A stretch of 64,000 bases of DNA from Capra hircus (GCF_001704415.2 NC_030811.1:60253591-60317590); one strand, 5' to 3'. Positions 21,610 through 33,579 are shown, counted from the stretch's first letter. The notes: generated by a model from the sequence alone, not told the origin. A program made the numbers and translations.

Positions 21610-22290
21610 CAAAGATTCTCTCCTTGCCAAACTTTGGTCAGGCTCCCCTAGGCCCTCTGCTTCCATCTCTGTCCTTGTAGAACCCAGTTTTAATAAGAAT
21701 TCTGCTAAATTAGTTCAGAAAGAATTCTTAATATCTGATCAAATTCCTCATCCTCCAGTTGAACCGTGATCACCCTGGCCTGCCTTAAGCCAGAATCCTG
21801 CCATCCTGTCAATTCTTGCTTGGTTTAGCAAGAACCCCATATTCTTAGATTTTCCCCTTAGTGACTTTCCTTCTACCGTCCGCTCCCCAGCCCTGCTGCA
21901 CACGTGCACGCTCATGTCGACTCTTGAGAACCCATGTACTGCAGCCTGACACGCTCCTCTGTCCATGAGATTTTCCTTGCAAAGATACTGGAGTCGGTTG
22001 CCATGTCCTTCTCCAGGGGATACTCCTGACCTGGGAATCGAACCCATGTTTCTTGCATTTCCGGCATTGCAAGCATATCCTTTACCCTCTGAGCCACCTG
22101 GGAAGTTCCCCCAACCCTGTTCCTCAGCTATAAATCTCCACTGTCCCTTGTTGCATTTGGTTGGAATTGAGCCTAGTTCTCTACTGAGGCCTATTTTCCC
22201 CCTATTGCAATGGTTCCTGAGTAAAATTAGTTTCACAGCTTTAACTACCATCCAGTTCTGGTTTTACTTTGAAATGGGTGAAAGACTCTA
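21610..22290 (+). mobile_element. ERV-type LTR, interrupted by a Bov-tA SINE
   Basis: LTR-like layout. The 5' block is ccaaactttggtcaggctcc, then taagaattctgctaa. After the SINE come gctataaatctccactgtcc (TATA-like), cctattttccccctattgc and a gagtaaaatta polyadenylation-type signal, ending near ttctggttttac. No viral genes are attached. Class uncertain. Confidence 0.5.
21901..22107 (-). mobile_element. Bov-tA SINE
   Basis: Reverse-strand copy with the tail side degraded (ctcatgtcgactcttg), a core (ggagtcggttgcc) and a clear head (tctgagccacctgggaag). It is inserted in the ERV-type LTR. Confidence 0.9.
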
Positions 22291-22794
22291 ACATTGTTCC
22301 TAGTGTAAACAAATTCCAAAATGTTATAAAATGACCCTTGTAAAATACATATTAAAGATGCATTTAATTCCATGAGAAAACCAACAGAACAGAAATATTG
22401 TTTCAAAGGATTATAAGAGAAGATAAATATTTATATATAGTCACTGAAAGAAAGAATGCTGAAATTAGGTTGTTAAAGTAGATACAAACTTTGTTTAATG
22501 ACTTGCAGGGCATCAAAATTATACTTTGGGGTTATCTTTTCTAATGGAAAAGAATCATTTGCATTGTACCATTTTCTGTAGGCATTCATCTACCCTTATA
22601 GACTTGTAAAATACTTTATCCAACAGTAAACAGTAAATCTAAGTAAAGCAAAGAAAGGCACACAGGCCTAGAGAATTAGATAATCCTTGGGTAGGGATTA
22701 TATAATCCAGTATGACTTTGAAAGGACACAGACTCATCCTTTTGCCTGTTTCCAAGTTTCAGGTGTATGTATATTATTTCTTTTTCTTTTTTTT
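22291..22794. other. No recognised feature
   Basis: AT-rich unique DNA. Confidence 0.45.
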
Positions 22795-22852
22795 GTTCAG
22801 TCATTCAGTCCTGTCTGACTCTTTGCAACCCCATGGACTGCAGCATGCCAGG
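22795..22852 (-). mobile_element. Bov-tA/BovB tail fragment
   Basis: About 58 bases of the shared tail on the minus strand (gttcagtcattcagtcctg, ctttgcaaccccatggac). Too short to tell SINE from LINE. Preceded by a T-rich run. Confidence 0.75.
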
Positions 22853-22861
22853 GGTCTGCAG

Positions 22862-22887
22862 GGTATATACATATATATGTATATACC
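22862..22887. repeat. Perfect 26-base palindrome
   Basis: Starts ggtatatacatat and continues as its exact reverse complement (atatgtatatacc). AT-rich, able to form a cruciform; may derive from a TA/CA microsatellite at a SINE end. Confidence 0.95.
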
Positions 22888-22965
22888 TTCTACACTAGAA
22901 CAACACAGGTGTTCAATGTATTAGCGAGAAACTATTTTGAGAAAACTATATAGGAAATCCTATAG

Positions 22966-23318
22966 GACTCAAGTGCTGGAGAAGTCTCCTGAAAGTCCTT
23001 TGGATAGCAAGGGGATCAAACCAGTCAATCTTATGGGAGATCGACCCTGAATATCCACTGGGAGGACTGATGCTGAAGTTGAAGCTCTAGTATTTTGGTC
23101 ATCTAATGCATACAGATAATTCACTGGAAAAGTCCCTGATGCTAGGAAAGATTGAGGGCAGAAGGAAAGAGGGCATCAGAGGGTGAGATGGCTGGATGGC
23201 GTCACCGAAGTAATGGACATGAACTTGGGTAAACTTTGGGAGGTGGTGAGGGACAGGGAGTCCTGGCGTGCTGCAGTCCATGGGGTTGCAAAGAGCTGGG
23301 GAGGGCGACTGAACAACA
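22966..23318 (+). mobile_element. BovB LINE 3' fragment (older tail type)
   Basis: From the LWCWRRLLRVPW region to the tail gactgaacaacag. Diverged, with many substitutions and several stops. Confidence 0.9.
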
Positions 23319-23771
23319 GAAGAAGTAATAAGAGGACAGTTCACAGCATCAGATGATTTCATTAAACAAGAAACAAAGGGAGAGTAAGAATGACTGCATC
23401 GTGTTATGAAGGAATATTCGTCTAAATCTGATAATATAACCCTAAGACAGAATGGTGTAGACTGAAGATAGGGATTTTCATGAGAAAGAAACAAACTGGG
23501 TAGAAATATAAAATTAGTCATACTCTAACCAGAACGAACAGAGTAGAATGTCTGCAAAATGTATAGCCAACTGAATTTTATTTAACTTCCTTATATATTA
23601 AAACAAGACTCAAGGGAAACTCAAGATGCTTTTTTTATAATCTTTTATAGTATAAAATTTCTTAATTTCATTTCTTCTTTCTCCTTCTATCCCTTTGAAT
23701 AGCAATGCTTAAAATACTTGATGCTCGAAATAGGAAGATTCAGTTATCAAAGATTAAGAAAGTTGAAGGGT
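23319..23771. other. No recognised feature
   Basis: AT-rich unique DNA. Confidence 0.45.
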
Positions 23772-23848
23772 GGTTCATGTTGACGTTTGGCAGAAAGCAA
23801 CACAATTTTGTAAAGTAATTATCCTCCAATTAAAAATAAATATCAGAA
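23772..23848 (+). repeat. Ruminant L1 3'-terminal remnant
   Basis: The block atgttgacgtttggcagaaa, then ttgtaaagtaattatcctcc and aattaaaaataaat, matches the 3' end typical of ruminant L1 elements. Only the last ~75 bases are present. Confidence 0.6.
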
Positions 23849-23930
23849 TACTTCTTATTCTGAAAACCCTATAATTAAACTTTAACAAAAATTATTCAAG
23901 CTCACCTTTGAATCAACATTTGAGGTATAT

Positions 23931-24130
23931 GTCTTCCCTGATGGCTCAGATGATAAAGAATCCTCCTGCAATGCAGGAGACCCAGGTTCAAATCCCTGGG
24001 TTTGGAGGATCCCCTAGAGAAGGAAGTGGCCACTCACTCCAATATTCTTGCCTGGATAATCCCATGGACAGAGGAGCCTGATGAGTTACAGCCCATTGGG
24101 TCGCAAAGAGTTGGACACGATTGATTGACT
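23931..24130 (+). mobile_element. Bov-tA SINE with TSD
   Basis: Head gtcttccctgatggctcag, core, and tail gttggacacgattgattg. Flanked by aacatttgaggtatat (23915-23930) and aacacttgaggaatac (24131-24146), 16 bases with three mismatches, suggesting moderate age. Confidence 0.92.
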
Positions 24131-24367
24131 AACACTTGAGGAATACATCGGGTAAAAGCAATGGCTATAAAAGATATATGTAAGATAGTCTCATTCGGTA
24201 GCACAGGTACACCAACAGGGTTATGAACAGCATGTTTGTGAAAACAGAGTTCGAATCTGCACATCCATTTACCAGTGATTTTCCTGTAGGCAGCCCACAT
24301 CACCTCTCTGAACATCAACTGTCTCATCAACATGGCCAATAATATACATTTCATTAAGACTCCTTTG

Positions 24368-24639
24368 GGATTTCTTGGAAGGAATGATGCTAAAGCTGCA
24401 GCTCCAGTACTTTGGCCACCTCATGCGAGCAGTTGACTCATTGGAAAAGACTCTGATGCTGGGAGGGATTGGGGGCAGGAGGAGAAGGGGACGACAGAGG
24501 ATGAGATGGCTGGATGGCATCACTGACTCGATGGACATGAGTCTGAGTGAACTCCGGGAGATGGTGATGGACAGGGAGGCCTGGTGTGCTGCGATTCATG
24601 GGGTCGCAAAGAGTCGGACACGACTGAGCGACTGAACTG
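24368..24639 (+). mobile_element. Young, short BovB insertion with exact TSD
   Basis: Last ~270 bases of BovB, from ttcttggaaggaatgatgc to gactgagcgactgaactg. Flanked by a perfect 12-base duplication aagactcctttg at 24356-24367 and 24640-24651. The reading frame is open to the natural end (GRRRRGRQRMRWLDGITDS ... SRTRLSD stop at 24633-24635) and most CpGs are intact. Confidence 0.96.
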
Positions 24640-24715
24640 AAGACTCCTTTGAGCATCAAATGAGCTTACGTCACACAAACTCCAGTCTAGTCCTTGACAC
24701 ATGGTAGACACCAGA

Positions 24716-24749
24716 GAATAAGTACTACCTTTTTATGTAGTACTTATTC
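24716..24749. repeat. Hairpin: 13-base inverted repeat, 8-base loop
   Basis: gaataagtactac (24716-24728) pairs exactly with gtagtacttattc (24737-24749). Not followed by a T-run; no function can be inferred. Confidence 0.93.
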
Positions 24750-26339
24750 TTTACATAGAGATGTATAAATACATGGAGGAGGGATGTATAAATACATGAA
24801 AAGCAGTAAAGGACTTTTGAACTGTATTCTAAGTAACCTAGAAAGTAAGGAGGTTTATTTTTTTATTTTTACTTTCCCTTCCTATCTCCAGGACTTTCAA
24901 GTTTCTTTCACAGGAAAATTCAATCTATATATTAATTTTAAAGTTGTTAATTAACCATGACACACTCTTTCTTCTGAAGCTCTGTTTGCTGCTTAATTCA
25001 AGTAACTCAGATGACAACCAAAAAGGGACTGATTTCACCAACCTTGTTTATCTTCCTGCTTTGTTTCCATTATTTTATTTACCTCGTGACATATGATTCC
25101 TGGACCCTTGAAACAAATGAAAACTTTTCTAAGGAAGCCAAAAGGGGAAAAGTTTCCTCCCCCAGGGAAACAAGAGAGAAGGGCAAGAGAGCAGAAGATA
25201 GCATGGGCTTTGGTGCATCGCTGTTACTGTCACATCATGGTCTTCCAGCCTCACTTCCTCCCATTTCACTTTCACTCTTGCAAAATGACAGAAAGGATGA
25301 TCTTAATGGAGGCACACTGATACTTCTTGGACTCAGTCCCCCAAAAGAAGTGATAAACAGGTCTGTGACCTCTGTGTGTGTCCCTTGATCACCACCTCCA
25401 TCCTCAACCCAGAGGCACAAGGGGGCTTCTTTCAAGAGTCCCTATCCCATTCCTGGGCTCCTTTCTGGGAAGCATCACACTCAGCTTAAGATTCTGACCT
25501 CCTAAGAGAATCATCCCCACCTTTCAAGGATATTCTTACCCAGTACTGATTTGAGATACACTGGATCACCAGAGAGCTAGTCCAAATACAGCTTCATTAA
25601 TGCCGATACTTAATGTGTCAAGGAGCAGCGCTCTCACATATATCCTCACCAATCCAACAACTGCTAGCCAGACATGTGCCCCTGAGACTCTCCAACCTGG
25701 ACATCACATTCTGCCACTTGGCTGGACAGAACTCCTCAGTCCCCAGCTGGTTTATTCCCTCCCATCTGCAACCCAACTCCATCCACGAAGCACACCCATC
25801 CAGGTTCAGGCTCCTCCTCCATCTGCCTTGCCTCGATGTCATTACCCACCTGGGCTCTGCCAGGACAGGACAAGAAGGGCTGGGAGCACACCCTTGATTC
25901 AACTCACTGAGCAAACTCCTGGGGGAAGAAGGGTGGGAGGAAAGTTATTTTCTTCCAAGACTTGGGGAAATGGAGCATCAGGCAATTTTGATTCAAATGT
26001 CACAATGTGCCAGCCCATCATATCCTCTACTTCAACTTAGTGCAAGTAGAGGGGGAACCCAAGTACTCTGACTGTAAGCCACTGTGAAAGTGTGTGGGAA
26101 AAGAGGAAAGACTGAACTTTTTATCTTTTCCTTCCAGTAGACAGACATTCACCATCCTTTTGGACAAGGCATGGCACTGTGCTACACATAAAAGGAATAA
26201 GCTGAGTGACTTTGCTTGGTGGGAATTGCATGAATCCACAGAGGCCAGAAACCCTATTATCTGCAGTTTCTTGCAGTACCATTACTCCAACATCTTGAGC
26301 AGATTTTCACACGTCCTTTAAAGGACCCATTTCCTCTAA
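24750..26339. other. 1.6 kb without recognised features
   Basis: Unique-looking DNA. Short open frames up to 146 codons (25600-26040) have no recognisable domain. A short direct repeat (gatgtataaatacatg, twice) lies at 24764-24800. Confidence 0.45.
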
Positions 26340-26680
26340 AAGTCTCAGTCTTCAATTCGCTGTGACTTCCCTGTTGGTGCTGGTGGTAAAGAGCCTGCCT
26401 GCCAGTACAGGAGACATAAGAGACATGGGTTCGATCCCTAGGTTGGGAAGTTCCCCTGAAGGAGGGCATGGCAATCCACTCCAGTATTCCTGTCTGGAGA
26501 ATCTCATGAACAGAGGAGCCTGATGGGCTACAGTCCATGGGGTCGCACAGAGTCAGACACGACTGAAGCGACTTAGCAGGAGCAGCGGCAAAATGGGGAA
26601 AATACTGTAACTCGCACTGCAGGTATTGGCATAAACTCTCTTTCCCCTAGGGTTGACATGAAGATTAAATATTTAAAATA
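26340..26680 (+). repeat. MIR SINE split by a Bov-tA SINE
   Basis: Left piece ctcagtcttcaattcgctg (26344-26362). Right piece from gcaaaatggggaaaatact (26587) to gacatgaagattaaata (26672). Both are collinear with the MIR core. The gap is exactly the Bov-tA. Confidence 0.6.
26363..26586 (+). mobile_element. Bov-tA SINE
   Basis: Head tgacttccctgttggtgctg, B-box gggttcgatccctagg, core caatccactccagtattcc and tail gactgaagcgacttagcagg. It sits inside a MIR. Confidence 0.92.
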
Positions 26681-27236
26681 TTCAAATTATCTGACCCAAA
26701 AGAGTATTCCAAAAATTGATCATTCTCTCTTTTCCCTGCATTTATGTGAGATATGCCAATTAACTGCAAAAGGGTAGAGCAACTGACTCAGTGGCAAATG
26801 TTCAGGCTTCTGGGAAGACTACAGCTCCAGCTCTGCCATTTCCACTGCAAAATGTAATAACCTCTGCTTTGAAGAGTTATGCATCATAATGAGACGATAC
26901 AGGACTGTGTAGAACATCAGATGGCATATGCTCACTTAGAACTGAGGCCCTTTGTCTTGCACACAGCAGGGTTCCTCTGTCTAAACCCCGAACCAATAAG
27001 ACCTGAAAAGCAACACGCAGCCCAGGATCAGGGGGGCATTCCTGGATGGAATCAGCATCAGCATGCTGTCCATCTATCACAAAGTGCTGTGCAAACTACG
27101 AAGCCACTGGAATTATTTAAAAAAAAAAAAGTCAGCTTCACTTAGCAGTCAATTCATCAATTTGTCCTTAGGGAGCACAGACCTAGTTTGTTTGTTTGGT
27201 TGTTTTCCTTTTCTTCTGCCAGTTTCTTTGAGAAAT
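26681..27236. other. No recognised feature
   Basis: Unique-looking DNA with an A-run at 27118-27130. Confidence 0.45.
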
Positions 27237-27310
27237 GGGGTTCCCTGGTGGCTCAGCTGGTAAAGATTCTGCCTGCAATGTGGGAGACCTGGGGACCTCG
27301 GTTCGATTCC
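27237..27310 (+). mobile_element. Bov-tA SINE head fragment
   Basis: Only the tRNA-like half is present (ggttccctggtggctcagct to cggttcgattcc). The core and tail are missing, unlike the 5' truncations elsewhere, so a later deletion or L1 junction removed the 3' part. Confidence 0.88.
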
Positions 27311-27562
27311 AGTGAGAAATAACTGACAATTTAAGGTGTACAGCATAATGGTTTGACTTATATACATCATAAACTTATCACAGTAAGTTTAGTGAACATC
27401 TATCATCTCATATAAGATACACAATTAAAGAAATAGAAAAAAACTGCTTTCCTTGTCATGAGAACTCAGGATTTATTCTCTTAACCTTCGTATATAACAT
27501 ATGTGGTGTGAATTACATACCATGTTGTACATTACATCCCTAGTACTTCCTTATGCTTCATT

Positions 27563-27742
27563 GAAAGTGAAAGTCGCTCAGTCATGTTAAACTCTTTGCA
27601 ACCCCATGGACTCAAGGGAAGCCCAAGAATACTGGAGTGGGTAGCCTATCCTTTCTCCAGTGGATCTTTCCAACCCAGGAATCAAACTGGGGTCTCCTGC
27701 ATTGCAAGCAGATTCTTTACCAACTGAGCTATCAGGGAAGTC
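27563..27742 (-). mobile_element. Bov-tA SINE with internal deletion
   Basis: Tail gaaagtgaaagtcgctcag, then ccccatggactcaagggaag where the middle is deleted, then core and head (ccaactgagctatcaggg). Probable TSD: tagtacttccttat (27541-27554) versus aagtacttacttat (27766-27779). A tetranucleotide-like run (cttacttc, three times) lies at its head side. Confidence 0.85.
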
Positions 27743-28619
27743 CTTACTTCCTTACTTCCTTACTTAAGTACTTACTTATCTAAAAACTGGAAGTTCGTAC
27801 CTTCTGACTGCCTTCATCCAATTCCCACTTCCCCCATGCATCACCTTTGGTAACCACAAAGCTGATCTCTTTTTTGTGTGTGAATTTGTTTGCTTGTTTT
27901 TGACATATAATTGATCTACAATACCATGCTAGTTCCTGTTACACAAAATAGTGATTTGATATTTCTGTACATTTCAAAATTATCACCACAAATCTATTAC
28001 TATTAATAGTAAATCTATTTGATCTGTCACCATACAAAGACATAATATAATTATTGACTGCATTCCCCATACTATATATTTCATACCCCTGACTCACTTA
28101 TTTTGCAACTGAAAGTTTATACCTCTTAATCTCCCTCACCTATTTCTCTCCTGCCTCTGTCCCCTCTGGCAACCACCTGTTCATTCTCTGTATCTATGAC
28201 TTTGTTTCTATCTTGCTATATTTGCTCATTTGTTTTGTGTTTTTTAGATTCCACAATTAGTGAAACTATATAGTATTTGTCTTTTTCTGTGTAACTTATT
28301 TCACTTAGCATAAATACTCTCTAAGACCATTCATGTTGTAGCAAATGGCAAGATTTTATACGTTTTAATGGCTGAGTAATATTCCGTGTGTCTGTGTGTG
28401 TGTGTGTATGTGTATAGTAGTTCTGTTTTTAATATTTCGAGAAATCTCCATACTGTTTTCCATACTGGCTGCACCAATTTACATTTCAACCAGTGTACAT
28501 GAGGGGTCCCTTTTTCTCCACATCCTCACCAACACTTTTTATTTGTTGTCTTCTTTTATAACAGCCATTCCAAAAGGTATGAGGTGATATCTCACTGTGG
28601 TTTTGATTTGCGTCTCCCT

Positions 28620-28713
28620 ACTCTTTCCTGGAGAATCCCCATGGACAGAAGAGCCTGGCGAGCTACAGTTCAAGGGCCACAAAGACTCAGACATGACTGA
28701 GCGACTAAGCACA
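28620..28713 (+). mobile_element. BOV-A SINE fragment
   Basis: From ctctttcctggagaatcc to gactgagcgactaagcaca, one 5'-truncated unit inserted in the antisense L1 ORF2 end, which resumes at cccagtgattag. Confidence 0.87.
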
Positions 28714-28830
28714 GCCCAGTGATTAGTAATGTTGACCATCTTTTCATGTGCCTGCACATCCTCTTTGGAAAAATGTCTATTAAAATCCTCTGCTCACTTT
28801 TAAAACACAGACCTATTTGTGGTTTTTTTT

Positions 28831-29744
28831 TTAATATATTCTCTTTTCCTAAAATTTCATAAAAATCACTTCAGGGGATAAATATTAATTACAAAGCATT
28901 TTAACTGAAATAATTTTAAAAGCCCACAACATTTTTTACCATAAATGAAATAGCTACATCAAAGGTAAAATTTCCATCTGAAAAGCCGCCCCAATTTCAC
29001 ATAAACATGGAAAAGAGTTCAAAGAAGATAGGAGAGAACACATCCTTTTCAATTACAGGGCCATTTGATTAATTGCGCTTGAAAAGATCAAGGAAGATCA
29101 AATTTTCACCTTTTAGGGGTAACACTCAGGCTGTTGACCACTGTTTTATCTTCTACCTCCAAAATCTACCTCCAAACGCGTCTCCTTGTCAAGGAAGAAG
29201 TAAGATTTAAACCCACTTTACAAACGGCAAAGTCCTCCTCCTTTAGGACAGAGGACAAAATCTATGCACAACATGTGCATCTGGTAAAATTTTCAAGGCA
29301 AAAATCCTAAGAATTTCATGAAACACTTAGGAGGAGACTGATAGCTTTGTCTTACTTTGGTCCAAAAGTTTGACTCTCAGAACTGAAACATTCACCATCA
29401 TCTAATCCAGACTGCTTTCATCCTTAATTTTAGTTGCAGAAGCCTTATCCAAAGGAAACCCTTCAGGAGCCCTAATCTGTGAGGAAGCTGGAAGAGTGCT
29501 TATCCAGGAAGAAGTGGGAGGCCAGAGCCTGGCTCACCCTCCCCGCCCCCTCTCCCTCTATAGGGACCTCTAAGCTCATCTTCAGACAGTCTGGGCTCAT
29601 GGAAACATAGTTTGAAAGGAATTGATATCACTTATCACATCACAGATTAATGAGGATGCTAAGGCCAAAAAAGGGGCAAGTAGCTCCTACAATAGTCCCC
29701 GTGATAAATGAGTGAGAGCTGGTCAAACATTCAAGGGGCTCAAA
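28831..29744. other. No recognised feature
   Basis: About 0.9 kb of AT-rich, unique-looking DNA. Confidence 0.45.
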
Positions 29745-30085
29745 AAAGCCACTTCCTGGCCTCTGTGCAGCTACAGTGACTAAATGACCCATGTGAGCCC
29801 CCAAAAAGACACCAGAGGAAATCTGCTAAAGGTCATTTTTCTAATACAAGAGACAAAGGGAGAGGAGAACTGCTGGTGTTTCCCCTTCCTCTTTCTTTCT
29901 GCTAGGGCTGTGAGGTCATAGTGCCTGGTGCTACAGCAGCCGTCTTGAGACTATGAAGCATGAAAAAAGACAAAGGGCCAACATATTCAGTATGGCTGAG
30001 CAGAAGAAAAGATCTTGGGTCCCTGATGATTTCCCTCAGCTACCCGATGAATCTGAAGCCACTTGGCCCTGACTTCTGGTTAAGT
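29745..30085 (+). mobile_element. MaLR-type LTR remnant
   Basis: Sense landmarks in order: cttcctggcctctgtgcag, tccccttcctctttctttc, gctacagcagccgtcttgag, ctatgaagcatgaaaaaag, cttgggtccctgatg. These follow the MLT1-like order. No internal sequence is attached. Confidence 0.55.
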
Positions 30086-30284
30086 AAGTTATAAATGTCC
30101 TTACAGTAAGAGACTGTTGGTCAGGTCTTCACCTACCGCATTCTACCCAATATAAAACACTTCTCTAGATATTTCAGAATCAAGTGTACTACACATTAAG
30201 CAGCACCTACATTTTCCCACAAATTATCTCTAAGCTCTGCTCCCAAACTAAAGTCATATGGAAAGCTCAAAGCAAGGAGAGAAG

Positions 30285-30895
30285 GTACAGTCAACTTGGA
30301 AGACAGTTTAGCATCTTCTTACAAAGCCAAACTCTTAGTCTACACCATAGAACCCAGCAACTGTGCTGGAACTATCAAAGCATAACATAATGCGGATGAA
30401 TCTTAAATGCATATTTCTAAGTGAATGGAGTCAGTGTGAAAAGGCTCTAGACAGTTTGATTTCAACTACATAACATTCTGGAAAGGCAAAACTACAGGAA
30501 CAGTAAAAAGATCAGAAGGTGTGTAGCTGTCAGGGGTCTGAAGGACAGGGATGCAGGCAGAAGGGACGGGAGAGCAGAGTGATGAACAGAGAGAGCACAG
30601 GAGATTTTCAGGGCAGTGGAACTATTTTGTATGCTATTATAATGCTGGCTACATGACATATGCAGTTGTCAAAACCCATAGAATGTACAACACAAAGAGA
30701 GAACCTTAATGTAAACTGCAGATGTTAATGGATATTAATGTATCATTTTGGTTCATTAATTTTAAAAGATGTAAGATGTTGCTAGTAGGGAAAACTGTGT
30801 GCAGAAAAGGGAAGTATATTGGAACTCTCTGTACTATCTGCTCATTTTTTCTGTTAAATCTAAAACTGTTCTAAAAAACAAAGTCTACTAATAGA
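30285..30895 (+). mobile_element. L1M LINE 3' end
   Basis: Sense L1M: cccagcaactgtgctgg, gaatcttaaatgcatatttc, catagaatgtacaacac, ttcattaattttaaaag and aaactgttctaaaaaac before an A-rich tail. 5'-truncated, no frame left. Confidence 0.75.
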
Positions 30896-32004
30896 AAAAA
30901 AGGAAAAGGAAAGAGGGAACTACTAGGAGAGGGGAACAATTCCCCAAATTATGTTTTTTGGGTTTTGGTTTTTCTTCTCAAATCAGTACAGAAACTCATC
31001 CAATTTAAGGAGGGTGTGGGATGAGCATCTTCCATCCTCACTGGTCCACAAAATACCTCTCTCCCTTCCACCAAGACCCGTCTCTGAACTTGACCCTGGG
31101 GGGCTCCTCCCTTTCACCTTCACTTCACTCCAAGGAGTGCACTTTACTGCCGATCTGCTCTGTCAGCTTTCCAGGGCATCCCTAGGGTCCTCAGCTTATT
31201 TTTACTTCTGATAATGATCTCTGCGGAAAAGGAGGCATCCTTCAAATGTGTCTCCACATTAATGCAAGTAACATCCTAGTAAATAATAGATAAATTCCCT
31301 GGGGCCCTTCAGGTTATTTACATTAGGGTTCTCTTATACCCAAAACACTGTCCAACCACTCCCCAACTGCAGCGCCATGAATTCCAATCTGTGTTGAGAT
31401 CTAGCTTCTCTGTGGAGAGGTAAGTAAAGGTTCTGAATTCAGCATGAATAGAAAGAGGTCTCACACTCCAGTCCCAAAAGTTTCCTAGATCTTTTTTTTT
31501 TTTTCCCCATAGTTTTCTATGGCAGCTGAAAGGCTGGCTTAAAAGTTCAGTACTAAAGAGACTGAGGCTGTGGCTGGATAATTGTTTTGATGAAAAAACA
31601 AAATATCTATTTAAAAAAACCAACTATTAGTTGGCTCAGATTTCTTCCCTTCCCCTTCCCCCCGTTTTTCATCTTTTCTAATTAAAATGCAAATGGGCAC
31701 ATGATCAGGAGTCCTCCCTAAAAGTGTGGACACTATGAAATTGGCCCCAGAAGGAGGCATTTGCTGAGCAAGCATTCCCTGGGGAGCAGTCACTGTGGCC
31801 AGATCAATGAAGCTTTGGTAATGCGGCCACCAGCTGGGGGCTGAAATGCTTGTGTAACACAACATAACTTGGGGGTGATAATGGGATTTTATCCAAATGA
31901 ATCATTCCCAGGAGTAGGCCATGGGTGTTTTAAATACATCTAGACCAAACAACAAGAATGAATACTAACAATTCTTCCCCAAAGGTCAGGATTTCTGACA
32001 ATCC
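30896..32004. other. No recognised feature
   Basis: About 1.1 kb of unique-looking DNA with a T-run at about 31493-31506. Confidence 0.45.
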
Positions 32005-32360
32005 CAGCCTTAGCACATTCAGTTCCTCTGCCTGGAGTGGCTTCCCCTTTCAGCCCAAGCCAAGCCTCAGTACCATCCTCACCCCCAATCTTTGTCATAC
32101 TCACACATTTTTCAGGATACAGCACAAATGTTCCTCCTTTGGGAAAACCTGGAAGTGACCCAAAGTGGTTATTCAGTTCTTCCTCTCTGCCCCCTATTCT
32201 CTGCATGTGTCTCCTTTCTCAACGACTGTTAGCAAATCTTTGTCTTCACTTGATAGAGGGTTCCAAAGGCAGGACATTCCTCTTAGTTCTCTTTCTAGCT
32301 CCAGCCACGTGACAGTATGCTGCCCATAGTAGGTTATCAGCAGATGCCTACTACTCAAAA
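32005..32360 (-). repeat. L2 LINE remnant
   Basis: Antisense order: cctctgcctggagtggcttc, acagcacaaatgttcctcc, cttgatagagggttccaaag, then gctgcccatagtaggttatc. Typical L2 3' end read in reverse. Confidence 0.65.
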
Positions 32361-33579
32361 CACAGATCACAGAAGAAATGAACACACAGCATCCTGCATG
32401 CAGTGGCTGTAAAAAAAGCCTCTAAACAGAATCTCAGCAAGAAATATTTTTTCAGCTTGACAAAATATTAACATGCATTACGTGCATCATTTAGCATAAA
32501 AATAAGCTCACAGAGTTTAACTTTGGGGAAAGCCAGCTTATCTGCACTTATTCTCCCAAATCACAAAATTAAACAAATACATTTCCATGTTGTTTTGACT
32601 GACACAAATACCTGTGATGAAATGAATTGCACAGAAACACAATGCTAGCCTTGAAAGTAATAAGTTTCTTCATTTCATATCTGAGGCAATCATACAGCAA
32701 TTAAACTTGCTTGTGCGTGGGGCACTGAAATCATGTCTGGCAGGCTTACTGGGACTCGGGATGCTGGGTTCATTAATGGGGATGAGGTTTTTGGGAAGGC
32801 AGGCTTATTAGAGTCAGGACAGTTACAACAGAGACAGGCATGACCTCTTCCAGTCTGGAGACCTTACAGAGAAAACCACATGTCCCTCAGGGGACAGTGC
32901 CCACACTGCTCTGCCCACGAGGGTCAACTGTCTGATCTCAACAGCTGGCCTCCAGGAATCTCACCTCAAGAGGGGCAGACCTTGGAAGCATGGATCAAAA
33001 TTCACCAGGAAGTGCACCCAAATAAGGAAAATATTGACACTTCCTTCCCTTCTTAGTAATTCCCAGGTCTGCTGAGGCTACGAGCAGAATTAGGAAATTA
33101 AATTTAAGATGCAGAGGAGATGAGAAAAACAAAGGACTAGATGCTGCTAGGATTTTGTCTTTTGCTCATTACATCTCAGGGTTCACGCCATCATTCATGC
33201 AAACATCTGTGTACCCTCCTTGGTTTAGGTCCTGTGCCTAACATAACAAGTTCAGTAAACAGCCATCTTCTTGCGGTGGCTGGTGAAAAGAAAATATTGC
33301 ATGGAGGAAATCTATACTGTCAAAATCTTTAATTTTTTTTCTCTGTACATTTCCTGTCTTCATTGAAAATGTGAAAGATTTCCGTTTGATTTGCTCCTGG
33401 ATTCAAAATGACAAAACAATGAAGGACATCAAACAATGAGGCAGAAAAATATTCTTAGTGAAGAAAACTAAAGGTAAGAAAGAAGTAAGAAAATATTCTT
33501 AGTCTCATTTTGCCATCTTTAAAATATGTGTTGACTGGAAAACTCCAAAGGTCCTTCCAGGTTTAAAACTTGATGACTC
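32361..33579. other. No recognised feature
   Basis: About 1.2 kb of unique-looking DNA without repeats or coding signal that I recognise. Confidence 0.5.

Larger units (their letters stand above)
27311..28830 (-). mobile_element. L1 LINE 3' region, two SINEs inside
   Basis: Antisense L1. The plus strand carries 3'UTR-type blocks (ggtgtacagcataatgg, ttgacatataattgatc, ctctggcaaccacctgttc, ttaatggctgagtaatattcc) and then the ORF2 end (ggtatgaggtgatatctcac, catcttttcatgtgcctgc). Two tandem 3'UTR-like segments occur. Interrupted by a Bov-tA (27563-27742) and a BOV-A fragment (28620-28713). Confidence 0.82.

Noticed and set aside
25600..26040. 146-codon plus-strand frame
   Set aside because: Pro/Ser/Thr-rich from pyrimidine-rich DNA; no domain, no splice context I can defend.
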